DNA of 41,809 bases, taken from Pseudomonadota bacterium. GTDB lineage: Bacteria > Pseudomonadota > Gammaproteobacteria > Steroidobacterales > Steroidobacteraceae. Under the pieces are notes generated by a model. That model was not told the DNA's origin and searched no databases. It was given only the letters and a program-made list of their open reading frames with translations. This document shows, piece by piece, positions 35,034-41,809 of the stretch. The translations under genes were made by a program, and so were the position numbers. The first letter of the stretch is position 1, and each line of letters begins with the position of its first letter. The stretch is taken from NCBI GenBank assembly GCA_021779535.1, contig JAJYAM010000014.1, positions 1 through 41,809 of the forward strand, read 5' to 3'.

Positions 35034-35519
35034 ATGACGATCAAGACAGGCGATCGGATGCCCGCGGGGACTCTGTCCCGGATGGGCAAGGACGGACCGG
35101 AGAAGGTCACCACGGACCAGTTGTTCCGCGGGAAGACCGTGGTGCTGTTCTCGGTCCCGGGCGCGTTCACCCCGACCTGCGACGCCCGGCACCTGCCGGG
35201 CTACGTCGAGCATGTCGGCGAACTCAAGGCGAAGGGCGTCGACACGATCGCGTGCATGGCGGTCAACGACGTGTTCGTGATGAACGCCTGGGGCAAGCAC
35301 GCGAAGGTCGACGGCGACGTGATGATGCTCGCCGACGGCAATGCCGAGTACGCGAAGGCGCTCGGGCTCGAGCTCGATGCGACCGGATACGGGATGGGGG
35401 TCCGCGGACAACGGTTCGCGGTCGTCGTGAAGGACGGCGTCGTCGCGAAGCTCTTCGTCGAGAAGCCGGGGGAGTTCAAGGTCTCCTCGGCCGATCACGT
35501 GCTCGCGGAGCTCGGCTGA
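35034..35519 (+). CDS. Peroxiredoxin, Prx5/AhpE-like hybrid type
   Basis: This 161-aa thiol peroxidase reduces peroxides. The active-site motif [18 protein letters not shown] carries the peroxidatic Cys at residue 49, and [15 protein letters not shown] and [20 protein letters not shown] are typical of the Prx5 group. No additional conserved resolving Cys is obvious apart from the Cys in [11 protein letters not shown] 35034 is preferred (AGGAG 8 nt upstream) over GTG 35028. It lies 22 nt after the TPR gene and is convergent with etfA. Confidence 0.93.
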   Translation: MTIKTGDRMPAGTLSRMGKDGPEKVTTDQLFRGKTVVLFSVPGAFTPTCDARHLPGYVEHVGELKAKGVDTIACMAVNDVFVMNAWGKHAKVDGDVMMLADGNAEYAKALGLELDATGYGMGVRGQRFAVVVKDGVVAKLFVEKPGEFKVSSADHVLAELG

Positions 35520-35520
35520 G

Positions 35521-35541
35521 GCGCGGCCCGCCCGGCCGCGC
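35521..35541. terminator. 8-bp hairpin between convergent peroxiredoxin and etfA genes
   Basis: GCGCGGCC (35521-35528) pairs with GGCCGCGC (35534-35541) around a 5-nt loop, directly after the peroxiredoxin stop codon. No T tract follows on either strand, so intrinsic termination is uncertain. Confidence 0.4.
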
Positions 35542-35564
35542 TCAGCCGCCGACTCAGCCGCCGA
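35541..35564. repeat. 12-bp tandem duplication duplicating the etfA stop codon
   Basis: CTCAGCCGCCGA occurs twice back to back (35541-35552 and 35553-35564). On the minus strand this repeats the last codons of etfA, giving Gly-Gly-stop followed in frame by Val-Gly-Gly-stop. It looks like a recent slippage event and has no effect on the protein. Confidence 0.8.
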
Positions 35565-36498
35565 GCAGGCGGGTCATTTCCGGGACGACCTGGAACAGGT
35601 CCGCGACCAGTCCGAGGTCCGCGACCTCGAAGATCGGCGCTTCGGGATCCTTGTTGACCGCGACGATCGTGCGGGCGTCCTTGATGCCGGTGAGGTGCTG
35701 GATCGCGCCCGAGATCCCGAACGCCATGTACACCTCCGGGGCGATGATCTTGCCGGTCTGCCCGACCTGCAGTTCGTTCGGCGCGTAGCCCGCGTCGACC
35801 GCGGCGCGCGAGGCGCCGACCGCCGCACCGATCTTGTCCGCGAGCGCGAACAGGATCTTGAAGTTCTCGGCGCTCGCGAGCGCGCGGCCGCCTGAGACCA
35901 CGCGCTTGGCGGTCTGCAGGTCCGGGCGATCCGTGGATCCGCTGTGCGCGCCGACGTAACGCGTGTGGGTCGGCAGCGCAAGGTCGAGGCTGCGCGAGAC
36001 GATCGTCGCGGAACCGCCGATGGGCGCCGCTTCGAAGGACGCGACCCGCACGGTGGCGACCAGCAGCCGCGCCGGATCGGCGTCGACGGTGACGATCGCG
36101 TTGCCCGCGTAGATCGGGCGGCGGAACCGGTGGGCGCCCTCGACCGCCATCAGGTCGCTGACCTGGGGCACGCCGAGGAGCGCGGCGACCCGCGGCGTCA
36201 GATCCTTGCCGAAGCTCGTCGAGGGCCCGAACAGGTGCGTGTAGCCGCTTGCGACCGCGGCGACCTGCGGCGCGAAGGTCGCCGCGAGCGGGTGCGCGTT
36301 CTCCGGCCGGTCGACGCGCACGACCTCGGTCACACCCTGGATCGCGGCGGCTTGCGCGGCGACCACGGCGGTGTCCGCGCCGAGCAGCAATACCGAGATC
36401 GCGGCGTCGGGAATCCCCTTGGCGCAGGTCACGCACTTGTGGGTCGACGGGTTCAGCGTCTTGCCGTCGTGTTCGCCGATGATCAGGATCTTCGCCAT
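35554..36498 (-). CDS. etfA: Electron transfer flavoprotein, alpha subunit
   Basis: EtfA binds FAD and passes electrons from acyl-CoA and other dehydrogenases to ETF-ubiquinone oxidoreductase. The 314-aa product starts [20 protein letters not shown] and has the C-terminal FAD domain with [61 protein letters not shown] and the closing [20 protein letters not shown]. The start overlaps the etfB stop by one base (TAATG). Length is normal. Confidence 0.97.
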   Translation of the reverse strand: MAKILIIGEHDGKTLNPSTHKCVTCAKGIPDAAISVLLLGADTAVVAAQAAAIQGVTEVVRVDRPENAHPLAATFAPQVAAVASGYTHLFGPSTSFGKDLTPRVAALLGVPQVSDLMAVEGAHRFRRPIYAGNAIVTVDADPARLLVATVRVASFEAAPIGGSATIVSRSLDLALPTHTRYVGAHSGSTDRPDLQTAKRVVSGGRALASAENFKILFALADKIGAAVGASRAAVDAGYAPNELQVGQTGKIIAPEVYMAFGISGAIQHLTGIKDARTIVAVNKDPEAPIFEVADLGLVADLFQVVPEMTRLLGG

Positions 36499-37247
36499 TA
36501 GAGCAACCCCTTGTTCTTCAGTACGTCGACGAGCTCGGTGACGTCCTTGACCATGATCCCTTTCTGCCGCTGCGGCGGCGCCACGGTCTTCACCGGCTTG
36601 AGCCAGGTCGAGGCGGCGACGCCGAGGCTGTCGAGGCCGATCACGTCGAGCGGTTTCTTCTTCGCCTTCATGATGTCCGGGAGCTTCACGTAGCGCGGCT
36701 CGTTGAGCCGCAGGTCCACGCTGACCACCGCCGGCAGGTCGATCTCGATGGTCTCCAGACCGGCGTCGACCTCGCGCGTCGCGGTCGCCTTCGCGCCGTC
36801 GACCGCGAGCTTGGACACGTAGGTCGCCTGCGGGCGATCCCACAGCGCGGCGAGCATCTGGGCGGTCTGGTTCGCGTCGTCGTCGATCGCCTGCTTGCCG
36901 AGCAGGATCAGGTCCGGACTCTCCTTCTTCGCGACCGCGAGCAGGGTCTGCGCCGCGGTCAGCGGCTCGACCGGATGATCGGTCTGCACGAGGATCGCCC
37001 GGTCCGCGCCCATCGCGAGCGCGGTGCGCAATTGCTGCTGGGTGTCGGCGACGCCGATGCTGACCGCGACCACCTCGGCGTTGGTGCCGCGCTCCTTGAT
37101 GCGCAGCGCCTCCTCGAGCGCGATCTCGTCGAACGGGTTCACGCTCATCTTCACGCCTTCGAGCATCACGCCGCTTTCGTCGGGTTTCACGCGCACGCGC
37201 ACGTTGTAGTCGACGACGCGCTTGATGCAGACCATGATCTTCTTCAT
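36498..37247 (-). CDS. etfB: Electron transfer flavoprotein, beta subunit
   Basis: EtfB binds AMP and forms the heterodimer with EtfA. ATG 37247 has GAGGAG 5 nt upstream and gives 249 aa, the family length; the frame extends further upstream but without support. Motifs include [20 protein letters not shown]-type N-terminus, [63 protein letters not shown] and the signature [19 protein letters not shown]. etfB and etfA form a two-gene operon. Confidence 0.97.
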   Translation of the reverse strand: MKKIMVCIKRVVDYNVRVRVKPDESGVMLEGVKMSVNPFDEIALEEALRIKERGTNAEVVAVSIGVADTQQQLRTALAMGADRAILVQTDHPVEPLTAAQTLLAVAKKESPDLILLGKQAIDDDANQTAQMLAALWDRPQATYVSKLAVDGAKATATREVDAGLETIEIDLPAVVSVDLRLNEPRYVKLPDIMKAKKKPLDVIGLDSLGVAASTWLKPVKTVAPPQRQKGIMVKDVTELVDVLKNKGLL

Positions 37248-37534
37248 CTTCACTCCTCGCTGGCGATCGTCCCCGGCACGCGCGAGCGCACGATCAGGGG
37301 AGCCGATCCTCGTAAACCCCGCAGCGCTTCTCGCGGCGCAATCCGGCAATTCTGCCAGAAAGCCGCGCCGTTCGGACGGGCCCGGAAGCGTCGCGAAATT
37401 GAATCGATGCGACGCGGCGCCGGGTGGGCCGCCCGGCGGGGCCGCCGGGATCGGGTGCGCGTGCGGCGCGACAGTTTAGGGGGGGTGGCGCTGCCTTGTC
37501 CACCGTGCGGCCAGTGGTTACACTCGATCGACGC
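37248..37534. other. Divergent gap between etfB and the opp genes
   Basis: These 287 bp hold the 5' regions of etfBA (minus) and the opp genes (plus). Apart from the candidate plus-strand promoter at 37496-37523 I see no gene, RNA or repeat. On the minus strand no convincing -35/-10 pair was found for etfB; TGGCAGAATTGC near 37360 has the wrong spacing for sigma-54. Confidence 0.5.
37496..37523 (+). promoter_or_regulatory. Putative promoter of the opp operon
   Basis: TTGTCC (37496-37501) and TTACAC (37518-37523) are 16 nt apart. Transcription would begin about 37530, only a few bases before the ATG codons at 37535 and 37541, so the message would have almost no 5' leader and no ribosome binding site. 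Confidence 0.4.
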
Positions 37535-38467
37535 ATGCCGATGATCCGCTATTTGCTGGTTCGCCTGCTCGGCGCGCTGCCCACCTTGCTCGCGATCGTG
37601 ACGATCTCGTTCTTCTTGATCCGGTTCGCGCCGGGGGGGCCGTTCGACCAGGCGCGGGCGCTCCCCGCGGACGTGGTCGCGAACCTGAACGCCGCGTACG
37701 GGCTCGACCGCCCGCTGTGGGACCAGTACACGACCTACCTGCGCGATCTCGCGCACGGCGACTTCGGTCCGTCGTTTCGCTACAAGGACTTCAGCGTCAC
37801 GGAGCTGATCCGCGAGGGCTTTCCGGTCAGCGCGACGCTCGGCGCGATCGCGATCGCGATCGCGCTGGTCGCCGGGGTCGGCGTCGGCGTGGTCGCGGCC
37901 CTGCACCGCGGACGCTGGATCGATCACGCGACGATCGGCCTGTCGGTCGTCGCGATCGCGGTGCCCTCGTTCGTGCTGCTGCCGGCGCTCGGGCTGTTGT
38001 TCGGGATCGAGCTGCACTGGCTGCCGGTCGCCGGCTGGGATCCCACGTCGGTCCGCGATTACGTGTTGCCGGTCACGACCCTGTGCCTGCCGCCGCTCGC
38101 GTACATCGCGCGCTTGACCCGCGCAAGCATGATCGAAGTGATGCGCAGCGCCTACGTGCGGACCGCGTTCGCGAAAGGCCTGCCGTTGCGGACCATCGTG
38201 CTGAAGCATGCGCTGCGGCCGGCATTGATCCCGGTCGCGAGTTATCTCGCGCCGGCGGTCGCGATGACGATGACGGGCTCGCTGGTCGTCGAGACGATCG
38301 CGGGTCTGCCGGGGATCGGCCGGTACCTGGTGCAAGGCGCGTTGAACCGCGATTACACCCTCGTGCTCGGGATGGTGATCGTGTACTCGACGCTGTTGAT
38401 CGCGATGGGGCTCGTCGTCGACGTGCTGATCGCGGCGCTCGATCCGCGGATCCGGCTCGAGGCATGA
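37535..38467 (+). CDS. oppB: Oligopeptide/dipeptide ABC transporter permease, OppB-like
   Basis: This 310-aa inner-membrane permease has about six membrane segments, starting with IRYLLVRLLGALPTLLAIVTISFFLIRFAPGGPFD over residues about 3-36, the standard OppB/DppB N-terminus. A large periplasmic loop follows (YGLDRPLWDQYTTYL). The coupling loop YIARLTRASMIEVMRSAYVRTAFAKGLP is the EAA motif that contacts the ATPases, and AVAMTMTGSLVVETIAGLPGIGRYL ends the domain. ATG 37541 is an alternative start two codons in. The stop overlaps oppC (ATGA). Confidence 0.93.
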   Translation: MPMIRYLLVRLLGALPTLLAIVTISFFLIRFAPGGPFDQARALPADVVANLNAAYGLDRPLWDQYTTYLRDLAHGDFGPSFRYKDFSVTELIREGFPVSATLGAIAIAIALVAGVGVGVVAALHRGRWIDHATIGLSVVAIAVPSFVLLPALGLLFGIELHWLPVAGWDPTSVRDYVLPVTTLCLPPLAYIARLTRASMIEVMRSAYVRTAFAKGLPLRTIVLKHALRPALIPVASYLAPAVAMTMTGSLVVETIAGLPGIGRYLVQGALNRDYTLVLGMVIVYSTLLIAMGLVVDVLIAALDPRIRLEA

Positions 38468-39342
38468 GCGCGCCCGCGGACGAGCGCGCGTCGCAAGCGC
38501 CGGGTATCTGGCGCGACGCGCTGCGGCGGCTGCGCGGTTCGCGCGCGGCGCTCGGCGCGGCCTCGGCGATCGCGATCCTCGTCGCGCTCGCGATCCTCGG
38601 GCCGCACCTGAATCCGAACCGCTACGATGCGATCGACTGGTCGTGCATTGCGATGCCGCCCGGCCTCGAGCACGCGCACTGGTGGGGAACCGATCCGCTC
38701 GGCCGCGACCTGTTCGTGCGGACCCTGCTCGGCACCCGGATCTCGCTCGCGGTGGGCCTGCTCGCGACGCTGGTGAGTCTCCTCGTCGGCATCGGCTACG
38801 GCGCGGTCGCTGGGTACGCGGGCGGGGGCGTCGATCACCTGATGATGCGGGTGATCGAGATCCTGAGCGGACTGCCGCTGATCTTCTTCGTGATCCTGCT
38901 GACCGTGGTGTTCGGGCGCAGCGAGTACCTGCTGTTCGCGGCGATCGGGGCGATCGGCTGGCTGACGATGGCCCGGATCGTGCGCGGCCAGACGATGGCG
39001 ATCCGCGAACGCGAGTTCATCGAGGCGGCGACCGCGGCGGGCGCGGGACCGGTCCGGATCCTGGTCCGGCACGTGGTGCCGAACGTGATCGGTCCCGTGA
39101 TCGTGTACGCGACCCTGATGGTTCCGCAGATCATCCTGTTCGAGAGCTTCCTCAGCTTTCTCGGTCTCGGGATCCAGGAGCCGCAGGCGAGCCTCGGCAC
39201 CTTGATCGCGTCGGGCGCGGCGGAGATGGAGTCGGCGCCGTGGATGCTGCTGATCCCGAGCGCGGTGCTGGCGATCCTGCTGATCTCGTTCCACGTGCTC
39301 GGCGACGCGCTGCGCGACGCGCTCGACGTCGGTGACCTGTGA
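38464..39342 (+). CDS. oppC: Oligopeptide/dipeptide ABC transporter permease, OppC-like
   Basis: The product is a 292-aa permease. The N-terminal segment LGAASAIAILVALAILGPHL, the periplasmic HWWGTDPLGRDLFVRTLLGTRISL (a signature of OppC/DppC), and the EAA loop VRGQTMAIREREFIEAATAAGAGPVRILVRHVVPN are all present, with about six membrane helices. ATG 38464 overlaps oppB by 4 nt and the end overlaps oppD by 4 nt, indicating one translationally coupled transporter operon. Substrate cannot be read from the sequence. Confidence 0.93.
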   Translation: MSAPADERASQAPGIWRDALRRLRGSRAALGAASAIAILVALAILGPHLNPNRYDAIDWSCIAMPPGLEHAHWWGTDPLGRDLFVRTLLGTRISLAVGLLATLVSLLVGIGYGAVAGYAGGGVDHLMMRVIEILSGLPLIFFVILLTVVFGRSEYLLFAAIGAIGWLTMARIVRGQTMAIREREFIEAATAAGAGPVRILVRHVVPNVIGPVIVYATLMVPQIILFESFLSFLGLGIQEPQASLGTLIASGAAEMESAPWMLLIPSAVLAILLISFHVLGDALRDALDVGDL

Positions 39343-40298
39343 GCGACGGGCCGATCCTCGCGGTGGAGCGGCTGCGGGTCGCGTATCCCGGCCGCGGCGG
39401 CTCGATCGAGGCGGTCCGGGACGTGTCGCTCAGCGTCGGCGCCGGCGAGTGCGTCGGAATCGTCGGCGAATCCGGCTCCGGCAAGACCCAGCTGTGCCTC
39501 GCGCTGATGGGCTTGCTGCCGCCGGGCGCGCGGATCGAGGGTGCGGTGCGCTTCGCCGGCGCGCCGGACGGCGCGCCGCGCGCGGTCCGCGGCGAGCGCA
39601 TCGCGATGGTGTTCCAGGATCCTCAGACCGCGCTGACGCCGCACTTGCGGATCGGCTCGCAGATGGCCGAGGTCCTCGTGCATCACCGCCGGGTTCCCGG
39701 CTCGCAGGCGCGCGAGGCCGCGCGCTCGATGCTCGCGCGGGTCGGCATCCCCGACCCCGCGGGCTGCCTGCGGCGATATCCGCACGAGCTCTCCGGGGGG
39801 ATGCGCCAGCGGGTGCTGATCGCGATGTGCCTGCTGTGCGCGCCGCAGCTGCTGATCGCCGACGAGCCGACGACCGCGCTCGACGTGACCGTGCAGGCGC
39901 AGGTGCTCGAGTTGCTCGCGCGGCTGCGGCGCGAGCAACGGATGGCGATCCTGCTGGTCAGTCACGATCTCGCGGTCGTCGCCGGTCTCGCGGCGCGGAT
40001 CGTCGTGATGTACGCGGGGCGCGTCGTCGAGGAAGCGCCGGCGGACGCGCTGTTCCGCAGCCCGCGCCACCCGTACACGGCGGCGCTGATCGCGTGCGCG
40101 CCGAACGCCGATGGGCCGATCCCTGCGCGGATGGCGACCCTGCCCGGCCAGCCGCCGGGCGCGGCGGAGCGCTTTGCGGGCTGCCCGTTCGTCGCGCGCT
40201 GCGATCGTTCGAGCGATCGGTGCCGGCACGAGCCGCCGGCGATGGTCACGCTCGACGATGGGCGCCGGTTCGCGTGCCACGAGCCGCTGCCCGCATGA
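39339..40298 (+). CDS. oppD: Oligopeptide/dipeptide ABC transporter ATPase, OppD-like
   Basis: This 319-aa ATPase starts at GTG 39339 (GTGA overlap). Walker A is GESGSGKTQ (residues about 44-52), the Q-loop is VFQDPQTALTPHLRI, the signature is LSGGMRQRVLIAM, Walker B is LLIADEPTTALD and the switch His is in LLVSHDL. The C-terminal extension is the oligopeptide-type domain with cysteines in GCPFVARCDRSSDRCRHEPP and FACHEP, an arrangement reported to bind an iron-sulfur cluster in some DppD proteins. Confidence 0.94.
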   Translation: MSDGPILAVERLRVAYPGRGGSIEAVRDVSLSVGAGECVGIVGESGSGKTQLCLALMGLLPPGARIEGAVRFAGAPDGAPRAVRGERIAMVFQDPQTALTPHLRIGSQMAEVLVHHRRVPGSQAREAARSMLARVGIPDPAGCLRRYPHELSGGMRQRVLIAMCLLCAPQLLIADEPTTALDVTVQAQVLELLARLRREQRMAILLVSHDLAVVAGLAARIVVMYAGRVVEEAPADALFRSPRHPYTAALIACAPNADGPIPARMATLPGQPPGAAERFAGCPFVARCDRSSDRCRHEPPAMVTLDDGRRFACHEPLPA

Positions 40299-41302
40299 AC
40301 GCCGCGGTCCCGCCGTCACCGCTGCTCGAGGCGCGCGCGCTGCGGGTCGAGTATCACGCGGCCCGCGGGTTGGTCGCGCGCGAGCGCGTGATCGCGGTCG
40401 ACGACGTCGGCTTCTCGCTCGAGCCGGGCGAGACGCTCGGGCTCGTCGGCGAATCCGGCTCCGGCAAGTCGACGCTCGCGCGCGCGATCCTGCGGCTCGT
40501 GCCGGTCGCGGCCGGCGAGGTCCTGTGGCGCGGCGAGGACCTGCTGCGCTGGGACCGGCGCCGGCTGCGCGAACGGCGCCGCGGGATGCAGATCGTGTTC
40601 CAGGATCCGTTCGCGAGCCTCGATCCGCGGATGGCCGTCGTCGAGACGCTCGAGGAGCCGCTGCGGATCTTCGAGTCCGGGCTCGGCCGGCGCGAGCGCC
40701 GCGCGCGGGTGCTGCGCATGCTCGAGCGGGTCGGCCTCGGCGCCGACGCGATGCACCGCTACCCGCACGAGTTCAGCGGCGGCCAATGCCAGCGGATCGG
40801 GATCGCGCGCGCGATGATGAGCGCGCCGGAGCTGCTGGTGTGCGACGAGCCGGTCAGCGCGCTCGACGTGTCGATCCAGGGTCAGATCGTGAACCTGCTC
40901 GCGGACCTGCAGCGCGAGTCGCGGATCGCGCTGCTGTTCATCAGCCACAACCTCACGGTCGTGCGTCACCTGAGCCACCGGGTGCTGGTGATGTACCGCG
41001 GGCGCTTGGTCGAGACGGCGACCCGCGAGGCGCTGTTCGCCGCGCCCCGGCATCCGTACACGCGCGCGCTGCTCGCGGCGGTGCCCCGGGTGCCGCGGCC
41101 GGGCGCCGCGTCCGCGGATCCGTCGCGCGCGGCGATGCCGCTCGCGCCCGACGGCCCGGCCGGGCCGGTCGTCGGCGGCTGCGCGTATCGCGCACGCTGC
41201 CCGTTCGCGGCCGCGATCTGCGCGGCGCGCACGCCCGAGCTCGAGCCGGCGGGGCCGGATCACGCGGTCGCCTGTCACCGCCGCGAAGCGCAGACGCCGT
41301 GA
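40295..41302 (+). CDS. oppF: Oligopeptide/dipeptide ABC transporter ATPase, OppF-like
   Basis: This 335-aa second ATPase starts at ATG 40295 (ATGA overlap with oppD). It shows Walker A LVGESGSGKSTLARAI, IVFQDPFASLDPRM, signature FSGGQCQRIGIARA, Walker B LLVCDEPVSALDVSIQ and FISHNL. The C-terminal Cys-containing domain is also present (CAYRARCPFAAAICAARTPEL, ACHRREAQ). With oppBCD it makes a complete ABC core. No periplasmic binding protein gene (oppA) lies before or within the operon. Its stop overlaps the next gene. Confidence 0.94.
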   Translation: MNAAVPPSPLLEARALRVEYHAARGLVARERVIAVDDVGFSLEPGETLGLVGESGSGKSTLARAILRLVPVAAGEVLWRGEDLLRWDRRRLRERRRGMQIVFQDPFASLDPRMAVVETLEEPLRIFESGLGRRERRARVLRMLERVGLGADAMHRYPHEFSGGQCQRIGIARAMMSAPELLVCDEPVSALDVSIQGQIVNLLADLQRESRIALLFISHNLTVVRHLSHRVLVMYRGRLVETATREALFAAPRHPYTRALLAAVPRVPRPGAASADPSRAAMPLAPDGPAGPVVGGCAYRARCPFAAAICAARTPELEPAGPDHAVACHRREAQTP

Positions 41303-41809
41303 GTGCGCCGCCGAGCGTGCGGGCGGCGCTCGACGCGGGCGCGACCGTGCTCGCCCCGAGCCGCGAGATCGCCGACGCGCTGTTCGACGCGGTCGAGCGC
41401 GACCACCGCGCCGAGGGGCGCGAGGTGTGGCCGACGCCGCGGGTGCGCGACTTCGCGTCCTGGCTGCGCGAGGGTCACGAGCGGCGCTTCCAGGCCGCCG
41501 CGGACGGCGCACGCTGTCTCGACGAGATCGAGGCGCGGGTGCTGTGGCGCCGGGCCGTCGCCGAGTCGCGGGACGAAGGCGACCTGCTCGATCCGGACGG
41601 CGCGGCGCGCGCCGCGCGGCGCGCGCACCGCACGATGGTCGATCACGGGATTCCGCTCGGCGCGCTCGACGCGGCCGCGGACGAGGAGTCGCGCCGGCTG
41701 TCGCGGTGGATCGCGCGCTTCCAGGGCGCGTGCCGGGACCTCGGCGCGATCGCGAGCGACGAGCTGCTCGAGCAGGCGCCGGCCCCCGCCGAGCCGCTCG
41801 CGTGGATCG
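41299..41809 (+). CDS. RecB-like nuclease/DNA repair family protein, N-terminal part
   Basis: GTG 41299 overlaps the oppF stop (GTGA) and the frame stays open to the end of the window (170 codons). The N-terminus TVLAPSREIADALFDAVERD followed by GREVWPTPRVRDFASWLREG resembles the start of the proteobacterial 'probable DNA repair protein' family related to AddB/RecB, which ends in a PD-(D/E)XK nuclease domain. That domain would lie outside the window, so the call rests on the N-terminus only. Confidence 0.6.
   Translation, partial: MSAPPSVRAALDAGATVLAPSREIADALFDAVERDHRAEGREVWPTPRVRDFASWLREGHERRFQAAADGARCLDEIEARVLWRRAVAESRDEGDLLDPDGAARAARRAHRTMVDHGIPLGALDAAADEESRRLSRWIARFQGACRDLGAIASDELLEQAPAPAEPLAWI

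Noticed and set aside
37350-37380. Sigma-54 promoter for etfB
   Set aside because: TGGCAG and TTGC are too close together to fit the -24/-12 spacing.

Overview
The window is about 41.8 kb of uniformly GC-rich DNA, with tightly packed and mostly overlapping genes and strong G/C bias at third codon positions. It is chromosomal housekeeping sequence. The gene content points to a gammaproteobacterium of, or close to, the Xanthomonadales (Lysobacterales). The evidence is a fused aspartokinase/diaminopimelate decarboxylase, a TrpR-like regulator heading a compact his operon, a tonB-exbB-exbD-exbD cluster with two exbD genes, and MetX-type methionine synthesis behind a SAM-I riboswitch. No phage, insertion sequence, CRISPR array or defence island is visible. 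The assignment rests on gene content, not on a database search.

Layout on the + strand from the left: the end of tolR, then tolA, tolB, pal and cpoB (the Tol-Pal envelope machine), coupled to queE and queC (queuosine precursor synthesis) and a tRNA-Lys. A nitroreductase and hemH follow. leuA sits behind a candidate leader peptide with Leu-Leu-Ile-Leu codons. Next are a small charged protein, the lysC-lysA fusion, asd and a small membrane protein, so this block covers the aspartate-family pathway. Facing them on the - strand is a complete histidine operon: predicted regulator, then hisG, D, C, B, H, A, F and IE.

Divergent from the his operon, a strong promoter and a SAM-I riboswitch lead into metX and metB. 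Convergent with metB is a - strand ilvC-leuC-leuD-leuB cluster, whose ilvC leader contains a nested terminator-like structure. A leucyl aminopeptidase and ilvD run the other way. Then come tonB-exbB-exbD1-exbD2, closed by a 14-bp-stem intrinsic terminator, followed by a secreted TPR protein and a peroxiredoxin. etfB-etfA lie on the - strand. Divergent from them is an oppBCDF-type ABC importer without a binding-protein gene, overlapping the start of a RecB-like nuclease family gene that runs off the window.

The genes together supply the leucine, isoleucine/valine, histidine, lysine and methionine branches plus envelope energisation. No obviously novel multi-gene system was found. The most interesting signals are at the level of expression: hisF appears to start at ATT; the lysC-lysA fusion has a 26% GC codon patch exactly at the domain junction; metX has a SAM-I riboswitch with a hairpin that can mask its ribosome binding site; leuA has a near-leaderless leader peptide with alternating stems; ilvC has an attenuator-like leader; and the predicted his regulator has an operator-like site over its own promoter.
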